NCBI GenBank assembly: GCA_963728195.1
Contig: CAVSIX010000006.1
Coordinates: 1-64,000, forward strand
DNA from: Sva-07 sp963728195
GTDB taxonomy: Bacteria > Actinomycetota > Acidimicrobiia > Acidimicrobiales > Ilumatobacteraceae
DNA: 64,000 nucleotides
Direction: 5' to 3'
Shown: one piece after another, positions 49,965 through 58,657 of the stretch
Layout of the letters: each line of letters opens with the position of its first letter
Numbering within the stretch: position 1 is the stretch's first letter
Notes under the pieces: generated by a model
The model's database searches: none
Seen by the model: the letters and a program-made list of their open reading frames with translations, nothing else
What the model was told of the DNA's origin: nothing
Position numbers and translations under genes: made by a program

Positions 49965-50966
49965 ATGATGCAGCCGCGAAGTCGGAACCTTCCGATCATC
50001 GGAGCGCTCGTCGTCGGTATCGGGATGATCGTTGCGCCGTTCGTCTTCCAGATGTTCGACCGGGCACCGCTCGGCGGGGACATGATCGAGGACTTCGAGC
50101 CGTACATGACGATCGAAGAGGTCGCGAGGTTCCGCGGGTATCTGGAGGAGATCGGCGCCGCCAACGCCGAGTCGGTCGAGGTCCTCCATGACGCACTCGT
50201 CGAGTCGGGTGCCGTGGAGGCGTCGCAGTACGACGCCGTCCTCGCCTCGGTCGTCAACCTGAACGAGCGGTGGCCGGCCATCGACGCCGACATGAGCGAT
50301 CTGATCGATCGCATGGAGGCCAACCTCGACAACTACGCCGCGGTTGCGGCGCTCCCGCCGTTCCCGATGTTTCCGTGGTTCTTCGTCATCCCGGGCGCGC
50401 TGATCGCTCTGACGGCCGGCATCGCGCTGTACCAGCGACGCACGCCGTCGAACCGTGAGCGCCCCGCCCTCTGGGTGCTGTTCGGCCTCGGGATCGCCGT
50501 CGCGGCCGCGCCGGTCGCGTTCCAGATGTTCGACCGTGCGCCGCAGGGCGCCGACATGATCGAGGACTTCCGACCGATGATGACTCGCGAACGGGTCCAG
50601 TCGGTGCAGGGCTACTTCGTCACGCTCGGCGCCGCCGAGGGCCAGTTGCGCGCGAACGCACTGCCGCTGTTCGTCGAAGCCGGCGGCAATCCGGCCGACC
50701 TTCGCTCGATCGGCCAGTGGTCTGCCGACTGGCCGATGATCCTCACCGACTTCAATCCGATGGTCGCCACGATGAGCGACAACGTCGACAACTACGACGC
50801 CGTCGCCGCGTTGCCCTCGTTCGATCTGTTCCCGTGGTTCTTCGTGATCCCCGGAGTCCTCGTCGCTGGTCTCGCCGTGGTGGCCATGCGGTCGCGGCGA
50901 CCGGATGCCGAGGATCGCTCCTCATCCCCCAACATCCCGGCCTCGGCCGGCAAGGAGTCACCATGA
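49965..50966 (+). CDS. Membrane protein with an internal tandem duplication
   Basis: The 333-residue product contains two similar halves. Each has a membrane helix followed by FQMFDRAP-x-G-x-DMIEDF, a GY-x-x-x-LGAA/IGAA segment, a D-N-Y-x-AVAALP motif and a second helix starting FPWFFVIPG. Each half thus has an extracytoplasmic loop of about 100 residues between two helices. The family is not recognised. The stop overlaps the ATG of the lipoprotein gene that follows. Confidence 0.8.
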   Translation: MMQPRSRNLPIIGALVVGIGMIVAPFVFQMFDRAPLGGDMIEDFEPYMTIEEVARFRGYLEEIGAANAESVEVLHDALVESGAVEASQYDAVLASVVNLNERWPAIDADMSDLIDRMEANLDNYAAVAALPPFPMFPWFFVIPGALIALTAGIALYQRRTPSNRERPALWVLFGLGIAVAAAPVAFQMFDRAPQGADMIEDFRPMMTRERVQSVQGYFVTLGAAEGQLRANALPLFVEAGGNPADLRSIGQWSADWPMILTDFNPMVATMSDNVDNYDAVAALPSFDLFPWFFVIPGVLVAGLAVVAMRSRRPDAEDRSSSPNIPASAGKESP

Positions 50967-51745
50967 CCAGACATCTCTCCCACCGACGCCTGATCGCTTC
51001 GCTCGCCGTGGTCGCGTTCGTCGCGGCCTCGTGCGGAAGCGACGACGAAGCCGGCAGCGACACCGCAGCGGCCACCGAGGAGACCGCTGCCACCCAGACG
51101 ACCGAATCCACCGAGACGACCGTGGCGATGACGGAAGCGACCGAGCCGCCTGCCGCCGAGGCTCCGACCACCGAACCGGCGGCAGCACTCGAGGGCGAAC
51201 TCGCCGGCACGTTCTCGATCGATGACGCCGCGTGTGACGCGACCGAGGTGTCCGGTTCGTACTTCCGGATGCTGCAGCCCGACGGCAACTACATCCCGAA
51301 CGCCGACTCGGCATGTGCCGACGTCACGTACTCCGGATTGACGGCCGGAACGGACGGCGGGCTCGTGACCGGCACCTACCAGGAAGCGCCGGACCCCGCA
51401 TTCGACGACGCCGGCAATGCGACTGCGGACGCGATCTTCGCGCCGGTGACCTTCTTCGCCGTGGCGTTCGCCGGTGCAACCGACTCCGCTGAGGCGATGC
51501 CGATGCTGACCGCGACCGACGGCGTGCTCACCGGTGACCTCTCGGCGTTCACCGCCTACTACGGCGGTGGGAGTTTCAATCAAGGAGCGCCCAAGCCCGA
51601 TGGCACCGGCGACGCCCCGATGGGGACCCTCGACCCGGAGACCGGCGCCTACGTGCTCGACTGGACGAGCCTGATCTCCGGTGGATCGTTCGACGGCTTC
51701 ACCGGTGTGTGGCACCTCGAAGGCACGTTCACTCCCAACTCCTGA
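50963..51745 (+). CDS. Predicted lipoprotein
   Basis: The 260-residue product starts with a lipoprotein signal peptide ending VAASC (lipobox), a Thr/Glu/Ala-rich linker to about residue 85, then a soluble domain of unknown family. It is coupled to the duplicated membrane protein gene, so both may act in the cell envelope. A hairpin terminator follows 17 bp after its stop. Confidence 0.85.
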   Translation: MTRHLSHRRLIASLAVVAFVAASCGSDDEAGSDTAAATEETAATQTTESTETTVAMTEATEPPAAEAPTTEPAAALEGELAGTFSIDDAACDATEVSGSYFRMLQPDGNYIPNADSACADVTYSGLTAGTDGGLVTGTYQEAPDPAFDDAGNATADAIFAPVTFFAVAFAGATDSAEAMPMLTATDGVLTGDLSAFTAYYGGGSFNQGAPKPDGTGDAPMGTLDPETGAYVLDWTSLISGGSFDGFTGVWHLEGTFTPNS

Positions 51746-51762
51746 ACACCACCGTTCAACGC

Positions 51763-51790
51763 GAGACGCAGGAGGATCCCCCTGCGTCTC
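51763..51790. terminator. Stem-loop downstream of the lipoprotein gene
   Basis: GAGACGCAGG (51763-51772) and CCTGCGTCTC (51781-51790) form a perfect 10-bp stem with an 8-nt loop, 17 bp after a stop codon. A second hairpin TCGTCGA-TACG-TCGACGA follows at 51797-51814. No long T-run is present, as is common in high-GC genomes. Confidence 0.65.
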
Positions 51791-51865
51791 ATTGCGTCGT
51801 CGATACGTCGACGATTGTCGGTCGTCACTAGGTTGGCAGACGTCCGCCGAACCTGGGAGAAGCAA

Positions 51866-53198
51866 ATGGCCGGTCTCGAATCCACCCCTGACATGTACGA
51901 CCTCCGGATGTCCGAGGGCGTCCGACCGCTGTACGACGCGGTCAAGAAGTTCATCTACACCGAGGTCGAACCGGTCACGGCGGAGTTCTTCCGCCTCGGC
52001 CAGAACCGCGCCGACCACTGGGGCTACGGCGAAGGCCAGCTCGAACTGCTCGAGTCGGTCAAGGACAAGGCCAAGGAGCAAGGCCTGTGGAACTTCTTCC
52101 TGCCCGACGCCGAGACCGGTGAGGGGCTGAACAACCTCGACTACGCCTACATCGCCATGGAGTTGGGCAAGAACCCGCTCGCGTCGGAGTCGATGAACTG
52201 CGCCGCCCCCGACACCGGCAACATGGAAGTGCTCGAGCGGGTCGGTACCCCCGAGCAGAAGAAGCAGTGGCTCGAACCGCTCCTGCGCGGCGAGATCCGC
52301 TCCGCCTATGCGATGACCGAGCCCGACGTCGCATCGTCCGACGCGAAGAACGTCGCATGCAAGGCCGTACGTGACGGCGACGAGTGGGTGATCACGGGCG
52401 AGAAGTACTACATCTCCGGTGCCGGCGATCCGCGCTGCAAGATCATGATCACGATGGTGCAGACGAGTCCCGACGGTCCGCCGCATCAGCGCCAGTCGCA
52501 GATCCTCGTGCCGATGGACACTCCTGGCGTGGAGATCCTCGGTCCGATGCACGTGTTCGGAAAGGACGACGCGCCCCACGGCCACATGCACCTGCGGTTC
52601 AACGACGTCAGGGTGCCCTACGAGAACGTGCTGCTCGGCGAGGGCCGAGGCTTCGAGATCTCCCAGGTGCGCCTCGGCCCCGGCCGGATCCACCACTGCA
52701 TGCGCTCGATCGGTGCCGCCGAGCGGGCGTTGGAGTTGATGGTCAAGCGTGGCCTCACCCGCGAGGCGTTCGGAAAGCGCGTCAGCAACCTCGGCAAGAA
52801 CGTCGAGATGATCGCCAAGTCGCGCATCGAGATCGAGTCGATGCGCCGCATGGTGCTGACCGCCGCCAAGGCGATGGACGAGCTCGGCAACGCCGAGGCT
52901 CGCGTGCTGGGTCAGCGCGATCAAGGCGATGGTGCCGATCCGGGTGTGTGAGATCATCGACAACGCCATCCAGATCCACGGTGCGACCGGTGTGTCGCAG
53001 TGGACCCCGCTGGCCGACATGTACACCTCGCAGCGCACGCTCCGCTTGGCCGACGGGCCCGACGAGGTCCACTGGTTCGTCGTCGGTCGCTCCGAGATCG
53101 CCCGTTGGGAAGAAGAGGGTGGCAACACCTACGACCCGAAGGCCGAGTACCTCTCGCGCACCGACGACGTCAAAGACGGCATCTTCTCCGGTCCCTGA
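51866..53198 (+). pseudogene. Acyl-CoA dehydrogenase, split by a frameshift near 52907
   Basis: The upstream part (ATG 51866) has the N-terminal and FAD regions (TVEPVTAEFFRL-like, SAYAMTEPDVASSDA, WVITGEKYYISGAGDPRC, HMHLRFNDVRVP). It ends after ELGNAEARVLGQ in a wrong frame that stops at 52951. The rest continues in another frame from about 52908: SAIKAMVPIRVCEIIDNAIQ, IHGATGVSQWTPLADMYT, the catalytic-end region. Removing one C at about 52907 gives ARVWVSAIKAMVPIRV, so an inserted base or a sequencing error has split the gene. All other ACAD landmarks are intact. Confidence 0.88.
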
Positions 53199-53217
53199 CC
53201 GCCGCCACACTCCCGCT

Positions 53218-53320
53218 GCGATGAGCGAAAGGCCGGTATCCGGTCGGTTCGCTCATCGGTGACGGCGTCGTGTGCGTTGCGATGAGCGAAGGGACGGTAT
53301 CCGGTCGGTTCGCTCATCGC
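53218..53320 (+). repeat. Palindromic repeat dimer, copy 2
   Basis: Two 42-bp elements (53218-53259 and 53279-53320) each have arms GCGATGAGCGAA and TTCGCTCATCG(C/G) around a centre with CCGGTATCCGG-like or CGGTATCCGG-like palindromes. The spacer is 19 bp and the period 61 bp. It lies in the 126-bp gap between the convergent acyl-CoA dehydrogenase and Eis-like genes. Read on the minus strand it has the same orientation as the dimer at 54604. Confidence 0.95.
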
Positions 53321-53324
53321 TGGC

Positions 53325-54557
53325 TCAGTAGCCGGTGCCGCAGAACGGGGTCAGCCGGACCGCGAAGAGGGCGTCGAGGCGTTGCAGCACGTCGTCGCTG
53401 GCGGTGACCGAACCGATCGTGGCGTGGTCGTTCCAGCTGACCGCACCGAGGTAGGCGGCTGAGATCGTCCCGATGTCGACGCGAAGGTCGGCGGGGGCAT
53501 CGACGCGACGGGCGCCCGCCGCCGAGATCTCCCAGAGCCCGCAGTTGTCGGTGAACATCGGGTCGTCGATGGCGATCGTCACGGCGGCGTCGACGGCGGC
53601 GTAGGCGCGTGTGCGGAGTGCGGCGTCGACGTCGAGCAGGCGCACCCACTGGTCGTCGAACCTTGCTTTCGCCTCGTAGGCGCGTGCGTCGTGCATCGCT
53701 CGCCGAACCGGTTCGTCGACGGGACGCTCGCCGCACTCCCAACGAACGACCAGATCGATGCCGAGCAGGTAGCGCCACAGCTCCAGCTCGACGGCGGGGG
53801 AGGCGCCCCAGAGGTCGCGCAACTTCGCGTGCCCAGCCGGATTGGATGCGAACGACTCGTCCCAGTCGACGTCGTAGTGCACGTAGCCGTCGTCGTTGCC
53901 GTCGACGCCGGCGTGCACGGCGACGAACGACCCCTTCCCCCAAGGCGAGTCGACCGGCCGGCCCGCCTCCTTCAACACGCGGGTCCACCACCACTCCGGC
54001 CGGCTGATCGACCCGACACGCCACCGTGCGACGCGTTCGTACAGCGGCGCGACGACGTCGAACACTTCTCCGTGGTGGAGCAAGCGCATCGAGCCCGGGG
54101 TTGCGGCGGTACGCCACGGCGTTGCGTTCGCGCTGTTCACCCGGACCGAGACCAGGTCGGTCGCCAGGCCGAACCCGTACCGCCGATAGATCGAAGTCTC
54201 GCTGGCGTGGAGGGTGGCGAGCACGTTGCCGCGCTCGTGCGACTCGGTGAGCAGCCGGTGCATCATGCGCGTGAGCAGGCCCCGGCGGGTGTCCGTCGGC
54301 AGCACACCCACGCGGGTGACGCCCGCAGTCTTCAGCCTGGCGCCGCCCGGCACGGTCGAGTCGAAGCGGAACGCACTGACGCTGCCCGCGCAGCGATCCC
54401 CGTCCCACGCGGCCAGCGAGTCGCTGTCGTCCCACGATGCGGCGCCGCTCTCGAAGATCTCGTCGTTGACCGGCCCGCTGAGCAGGGCGGCTCGGACCGT
54501 GTCGAGCGCAGCCCGCCGCTCGTGGACCTCCAACGTCCGAATGTCGTACTCAGTCAC
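53325..54557 (-). CDS. Eis-like GNAT acetyltransferase
   Basis: The 410-residue protein (GTG 54557; a GTG at 54575 is also possible) has the Eis layout: an N-terminal GNAT domain with VTRVGVLPTDTRRGLLTRMM as the acetyl-CoA loop, a second GNAT-like domain, and a C-terminal SCP2-like part ending FCGTGY. Eis proteins acetylate aminoglycosides and other amines. The C-terminal carboxylate often acts in catalysis, consistent with the tyrosine terminus. Confidence 0.88.
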   Translation of the reverse strand: MTEYDIRTLEVHERRAALDTVRAALLSGPVNDEIFESGAASWDDSDSLAAWDGDRCAGSVSAFRFDSTVPGGARLKTAGVTRVGVLPTDTRRGLLTRMMHRLLTESHERGNVLATLHASETSIYRRYGFGLATDLVSVRVNSANATPWRTAATPGSMRLLHHGEVFDVVAPLYERVARWRVGSISRPEWWWTRVLKEAGRPVDSPWGKGSFVAVHAGVDGNDDGYVHYDVDWDESFASNPAGHAKLRDLWGASPAVELELWRYLLGIDLVVRWECGERPVDEPVRRAMHDARAYEAKARFDDQWVRLLDVDAALRTRAYAAVDAAVTIAIDDPMFTDNCGLWEISAAGARRVDAPADLRVDIGTISAAYLGAVSWNDHATIGSVTASDDVLQRLDALFAVRLTPFCGTGY

Positions 54558-54603
54558 ACCTGCACGTTGCCACACGCCGAGTCCGATGTCGTCCCGAATA
54601 TCA

Positions 54604-54706
54604 GCGATGAGCGAACCGACCAGATCCGGGCTTTTCGCTCATCGCAAGTCGAGCGGTGTGGTCAGCGATGAGCGAACCGACCGGATACCGGCTCTTCGCT
54701 CATCGC
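54604..54706 (-). repeat. Palindromic repeat dimer, copy 3
   Basis: Elements at 54604-54645 and 54665-54706 are each 42 bp, with arms GCGATGAGCGAA and TTCGCTCATCGC and centres CCGACCAGATCCGG and CCGACCGGATACCGG. The period is again 61 bp and the spacer 19 bp. It lies between the 3' end of the sigma factor gene and the start of the Eis-like gene, both leftward. Confidence 0.95.
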
Positions 54707-54732
54707 AGGCTGGGCCGGCGCAGGCTGAGGCG

Positions 54733-55668
54733 TCAGACGGCGAGGAGGTCGCGGGCGCCGGTGTCGCTCGAGGGGTGGCGCAGCTTGCTCATCGCGCGGG
54801 CCTCGATCTGGCGGATGCGCTCACGCGTGAGGTTGAAGTGCTCGCCGACCTCTTCGAGCGTGCGCGGCTCGCCACGGTCGAGGCCGAAGCGCAGCTTGAG
54901 GATCTCGCGCTCGCGCTCGTCGAGCGGTGCCAGCAACCGCGAGATCTCCTCGGGCAGCAGCGCGGTGGCGGCAACCTCGAACGGCGACTCGGCCGAACGG
55001 TCCTCGACCACGTCGCCGAGTTCGGCGTCGCCGTCCTCGCGCAGGGGCTCCGACAGCGAGAGCGGCTCGGCGGCGAAGCGCAGCGCTTCGGTCACCTTGT
55101 CCTCGGGCATCTCGACTTCCTTGGCGAGCTCGGACAGCGTGGCCGGTCGGCCGTACTTCAGCTCGAGACGCGACCGCGCCTTCTGGAGCCGTGCGAGCGT
55201 GTCGCCGGCGTGAACCGGGAGACGGATGGTGCGGCCCGTGTTGGCGATGCCGCGGGTGATCGCCTGGCGGATCCACCACGTGGCGTAGGTGGAGAACTTG
55301 AAGCCCTTGCGCCAGTCGAACTTCTCGACGGCGTGCATCAGCCCGAGGTTGCCCTCCTGGATGAGGTCGAGCAACGGGAGTCCGGATGCCTGGTACTTCT
55401 TGGCGATCGAGACGACGAGGCGCAGGTTCGACTGGACGAACTGGCGCTCGGCCTCTTCGCCCTGGCGGGCCAGTCGGCGCAGCTCGCGCTTCTTCGCTGC
55501 GGTGAGTTCTCCGCCGGCGTCGAGCTCGGCGATCGCCTCGTTGCCGGCCTCGATCGCTTTGGCCAAGCGGACCTCGTCGTCCTTCGTCAGCAGCGTGTAC
55601 TGCCCGATGTCGGTGAGATAGAGACGGACGAGGTCTTCGTCGTCGCGGTCGACGCGGTCTTTGGCCAC
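54733..55668 (-). CDS. Primary-type RNA polymerase sigma factor (group 1/2)
   Basis: The 311-residue sigma-70 protein has region 1.2 (DLVRLYLTDIGQYTLL), region 2 (FSTYATWWIRQAITRGIANT, GRTIRLPVHAGD), region 3 and region 4 (TRERIRQIEARAMSKLRHP). It lacks the long 1.1 domain of RpoD/SigA, so it is either a primary factor of short type or a SigB-like group 2 factor. GTG 55668 starts it. Two palindromic repeats follow its stop. Confidence 0.95.
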   Translation of the reverse strand: MAKDRVDRDDEDLVRLYLTDIGQYTLLTKDDEVRLAKAIEAGNEAIAELDAGGELTAAKKRELRRLARQGEEAERQFVQSNLRLVVSIAKKYQASGLPLLDLIQEGNLGLMHAVEKFDWRKGFKFSTYATWWIRQAITRGIANTGRTIRLPVHAGDTLARLQKARSRLELKYGRPATLSELAKEVEMPEDKVTEALRFAAEPLSLSEPLREDGDAELGDVVEDRSAESPFEVAATALLPEEISRLLAPLDEREREILKLRFGLDRGEPRTLEEVGEHFNLTRERIRQIEARAMSKLRHPSSDTGARDLLAV

Positions 55669-55894
55669 CTGGTGCTCCTACTGTGTCGTTTCGACGACGG
55701 CGTCGAACCTGCCGGTGCCGTCGTGGAGGATTCGGCGTGCGAGAGTGTCTGCTGGCGAAGTCTGCGGAACGGATTGCACGACGATCGACATGAGACGCCG
55801 GTCACGATACCGACGCCGCTCGATCCGTCAACCAATGGAGCCAAACCGCAACACTGATATCGCAGTTCGAGATGCGCGACGAGGAGGAATCACC

Positions 55895-56260
55895 GTGAGC
55901 GATGCCAGCGCAGAAATGGACGCAGATGTAAAACCTGACGGCGCCGGAGCGGGTGACGTCGAGCTGACGATCGTGACGATGACGTTCGACGCCGCCGACG
56001 ATGCCGCACTGCTCGCAATCCTGTCGAAGTACGTCGTGCTGACACGGATGCAGGACGGATGTCGCAACGTCGACCTCTGCTCGAGCGTCACCCATCCTGG
56101 CCGCCACCTGGTGGTGCAGAAGTGGGAGACGTCGCAGCACCAGCGCATCCATTTCGACTCCGAGGTGATGGTCGACATGGCGACGGCGTGTGTCGGCGTG
56201 CTGTCCCGTGCCCCAGAGATCGACCTGTGGGACGCGACGAGCGCCCACGACCTGCGCTGA
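55895..56260 (+). CDS. Antibiotic biosynthesis monooxygenase (ABM)-like protein
   Basis: The 121-residue protein has the ABM fold pattern: VELTIVTMTFDAADDAALLA, NVDLCSSVTHPGRHLVVQKW, and HFDSEVMVDMATA. ABM proteins include quinone monooxygenases and heme-degrading enzymes, but many have no known activity. GTG 55895 was chosen because GAGGAGG lies 7-13 nt upstream. Confidence 0.75.
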   Translation: MSDASAEMDADVKPDGAGAGDVELTIVTMTFDAADDAALLAILSKYVVLTRMQDGCRNVDLCSSVTHPGRHLVVQKWETSQHQRIHFDSEVMVDMATACVGVLSRAPEIDLWDATSAHDLR

Positions 56261-56382
56261 TCGCGTTCTCCCCTGGTCGCAGTGACGACGGCCCGTGGCA
56301 CCCGCCGGCGGCACGGTGAGAACCGCGGGTGAGAACTGGGTGAAGCTCGCACCGCCGAGGGCACCACGTGCAGGCAGCGCGG

Positions 56383-56388
56383 TACAAT
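56383..56388 (+). promoter_or_regulatory. -10 element of a probable leaderless promoter
   Basis: TACAAT lies 9 bp before the ATG of the BI-1 gene, so transcription would start at or within a few bases of the start codon. No Shine-Dalgarno is present. Leaderless mRNAs are common in Actinomycetota. The -35 box is not obvious. Confidence 0.55.
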
Positions 56389-56397
56389 TGTCACACC

Positions 56398-57249
56398 ATG
56401 TCGAATCCAGTGTTCAACGAAGAATCCTTCAAGGCGGCATCACAGCAGTACCGGGCGGGTCAGCCGACCAGCGCCGGCCAGGCCGGCTGGGGTGCGCCGA
56501 CCGCCGGCACCCACGTCGCCACCCAACCGGTGTCCGACGGGCCGATCTCGGGTTGGCAGAAGGCGATGACCATCAACGGCACCATCACGGCGTCGCTGGT
56601 GTTGTTGACGCTGCTCCTCGTGGCGGCATCGTTCGGCTGGTCGGCAGCGTCGGGTCCCACCGACGTGAACGGCGTCGAGACCTACCAGTTCCCGCCGATG
56701 GCGTTCGTCGGCATCATCGTCGGCTTCGGCGCCGTCATGCTGTCGATGTTCAAGCCGAACCTCGCCAAGTTCCTCGGCCCCGTCTATGCGGTTGCCTACG
56801 GCTTCGCCGTCGGTGCCATCTCGAAGGGGTACGAGACCTTCTACAACGGCATCGTCCTGCAGGCCGTGCTCGCCACGGCGTCGGTGTTCGCCGTGATGCT
56901 GCTGCTCTACCGGACACGCATCATCAAGGTCACCGACAAGTTCCGCCGGGTCGTCATCTTCGCCACGCTCGGCGTGATGGTGCTGTACCTCGGGTCGTTC
57001 ATCTTCAGCCTCTTCGGCGGTTCGCTGCCGTTCCTGAACGGCGACAACATGGCGCTGAGCATCGCATTCTCGGTGTTCGTGTGCGGTCTCGCTGCGATGA
57101 ACCTGGCGCTCGACTTCGACTTCATCGAGCGAGCGACCAACTCCGGCATGCCCAAGGCCTACGAGTGGGTCGCCGCACTCGGCCTGGTCGTCACCCTCGT
57201 GTGGCTGTACCTCGAGTTGCTGCGCCTGCTGTCCTACTTGCGGAACTGA
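56398..57249 (+). CDS. Bax inhibitor-1/YccA-family membrane protein
   Basis: The 283-residue protein has a polar, Gly/Gln/Ser-rich N-terminus of about 55 residues, then seven hydrophobic helices. The family segments MAFVGIIVGFGAVM, FYNGIVLQAVLATASVFAVM and MNLALDFDFIE are present, including acidic residues in the last helices. Bacterial homologues include the pH-sensitive Ca2+ leak channel BsYetJ (TMBIM). Function in this organism is unknown. Confidence 0.92.
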   Translation: MSNPVFNEESFKAASQQYRAGQPTSAGQAGWGAPTAGTHVATQPVSDGPISGWQKAMTINGTITASLVLLTLLLVAASFGWSAASGPTDVNGVETYQFPPMAFVGIIVGFGAVMLSMFKPNLAKFLGPVYAVAYGFAVGAISKGYETFYNGIVLQAVLATASVFAVMLLLYRTRIIKVTDKFRRVVIFATLGVMVLYLGSFIFSLFGGSLPFLNGDNMALSIAFSVFVCGLAAMNLALDFDFIERATNSGMPKAYEWVAALGLVVTLVWLYLELLRLLSYLRN

Positions 57250-57274
57250 CGCCACGCCGATTCGGCGTGCCGGC

Positions 57275-57985
57275 ATGACAGACGAACCACGCACTGGCGG
57301 CGGCAGTCTCCTCGAGGCGGCCGCCGTCGGCGCGCTCGGGGCCGCGTTGGCGTCGGCGGTCGGGGCGCCGTTGGGGTTGGGTGGACCGTTCGCCGCAGTC
57401 GGCGCAGCGAACGGTGTGATCACCGGCTGGCGGCGCGTGTACGACTGGAGCTGCTCGAACGGAGTCGTGGCGTTCACGCTCGACTCGACCTGGTCGATCC
57501 CGATGACGGCGGCGGGCGTCGCATCGCAGGCACTCGGAATCGTGCGCGGTGCGCCCGGGTACGACGCGACGCTGAGCCGTCGATCGAACCGGATGGTGTT
57601 CCGGCGCGGCTTCGTGCCTCGCCGGGGATTCGCCATCACCGTCGGCAACGTGATCAGCGGAGCCGGCGACACGTCGAATCGTCGACGGCGGCAACTGGTG
57701 GCCGATCACGAGGACGTTCACGTGTGGCAGGCGCGCTGGTTCGGACCGACCTATCCACTGCTGTACGGCGCATGGATGCTCGGCGGCGGCGCCGTCGGGA
57801 TGATCGTGTGGGTGACGCACCGGCGCTCCGAGCGCTTCACCCGTGTCGTGGAGTCGTGTGCGTACTACCTCAACCCGTTCGAGTGGTGGGCGTACAGCCG
57901 CGACGATCACTGGCCGCCATCGGGCAAGGTCGCCGGCCTCGGCTGGCGCAATCCGATCGTCCGCCCCTTCCACCGCCCCGTCTGA
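57275..57985 (+). CDS. HEXXH-containing protein of unknown family
   Basis: The 236-residue protein carries HEDVH at 145-149 (zincin-type HExxH), followed by WQARWFGPTYPLLYGAWM and, 60 residues on, ESCAYYLNPFEWWAYSRD, whose Glu could be a third ligand. An N-terminal Gly/Ala-rich segment and a helix around GGGAVGMIVWV are membrane-like. It resembles a group of small HExxH proteins that have NPFExxAY at the C-terminus. A peptidase role is inferred only from the motif. Confidence 0.65.
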   Translation: MTDEPRTGGGSLLEAAAVGALGAALASAVGAPLGLGGPFAAVGAANGVITGWRRVYDWSCSNGVVAFTLDSTWSIPMTAAGVASQALGIVRGAPGYDATLSRRSNRMVFRRGFVPRRGFAITVGNVISGAGDTSNRRRRQLVADHEDVHVWQARWFGPTYPLLYGAWMLGGGAVGMIVWVTHRRSERFTRVVESCAYYLNPFEWWAYSRDDHWPPSGKVAGLGWRNPIVRPFHRPV

Positions 57986-57999
57986 GCGCAGAAACCCCC

Positions 58000-58052
58000 C
58001 CGTTTGCGTTGCACTCTCGGTGGTCCGCCCCACTCAGAATGTCACGCAAACG
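58000..58052. repeat. Long-looped inverted repeat between convergent genes
   Basis: CGTTTGCGT (58000-58008) is complementary to ACGCAAACG (58044-58052), 35 nt apart, in the 80-bp gap between convergent genes. It may mark a bidirectional terminator. A run of seven C precedes it at 57994-58000. Confidence 0.4.
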
Positions 58053-58065
58053 TGCTCTTGGCCGG

Positions 58066-58644
58066 TCAGCAGGCGGAGGTGAGGTCCGACCAGCCGAGGT
58101 CGTCGGCGGCCCACAGCCGATCGAAGTGGGCATCGACGCCGTCGGAGAATCCGAAGCGGTTGCGGTGGTTGTAGCGCCACCGTTGCTGGTTGACCGCGAC
58201 ACCCATCCGCGCGAGGCGTCCTGAGCAGTAGGTGTCCCATGCGGCGTTCTGCGTCAGTGTGAGGTCGAGGTCGGCCGGAGCGTCGGCGAAGTCGCTGCGC
58301 ATGCGGTCGCGGGCGCGCAGGAGGATTCGCCCGAGTGCCTCGCGGGCGCCGGTGTCACTGAACGACATCGGATGCTGGCGGTCCTCGAGCGCGCCACTCT
58401 GGGCGTGGAGCGTGATCACGGCATCCGACGAGGCGGCCTCGATCTCCTCGTAGACCTTGGCGAGCGGCGTCGTCTCGTCGACGACGACGTGGATCGGGTT
58501 CGCGATCCCCAGCCCCTCGGCGAGCTCGGCGACGACCGCTGCGATCTCCGTCGCATCGAACTTGACGAAGATGAACTCCTCGGGCGAGACGCTCACCTTG
58601 GCCGTCGAGGCGCGAGGGGCAGTGGAAGTCGACACGTCGGACAT
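58066..58644 (-). CDS. Conserved hypothetical protein, last gene of the UbiB/ferritin-like cluster
   Basis: The 192-residue protein has no recognised domain. The N-terminal part (VSPEEFIFVKFDATEIAAVV, IHVVVDETTPLAKVYEEI) looks alpha/beta. The C-terminal part (AARDRMRSDFADAPADL-type, AWDTYCSGRLARMGVAVNQQ, RWRYNHRNRFGFSDGVDAHF) is helical and rich in Arg/Trp. ATG 58644 is 13 bp after the stop of the DUF455 gene, so it is cotranscribed with it. Confidence 0.7.
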   Translation of the reverse strand: MSDVSTSTAPRASTAKVSVSPEEFIFVKFDATEIAAVVAELAEGLGIANPIHVVVDETTPLAKVYEEIEAASSDAVITLHAQSGALEDRQHPMSFSDTGAREALGRILLRARDRMRSDFADAPADLDLTLTQNAAWDTYCSGRLARMGVAVNQQRWRYNHRNRFGFSDGVDAHFDRLWAADDLGWSDLTSAC

Positions 58645-58657
58645 GCGTCGATGAACG

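Noticed and set aside
50792..53128. 778-residue antisense frame over the lipoprotein and acyl-CoA dehydrogenase
   Set aside because: It covers two coding regions with clear families and contains no domain.
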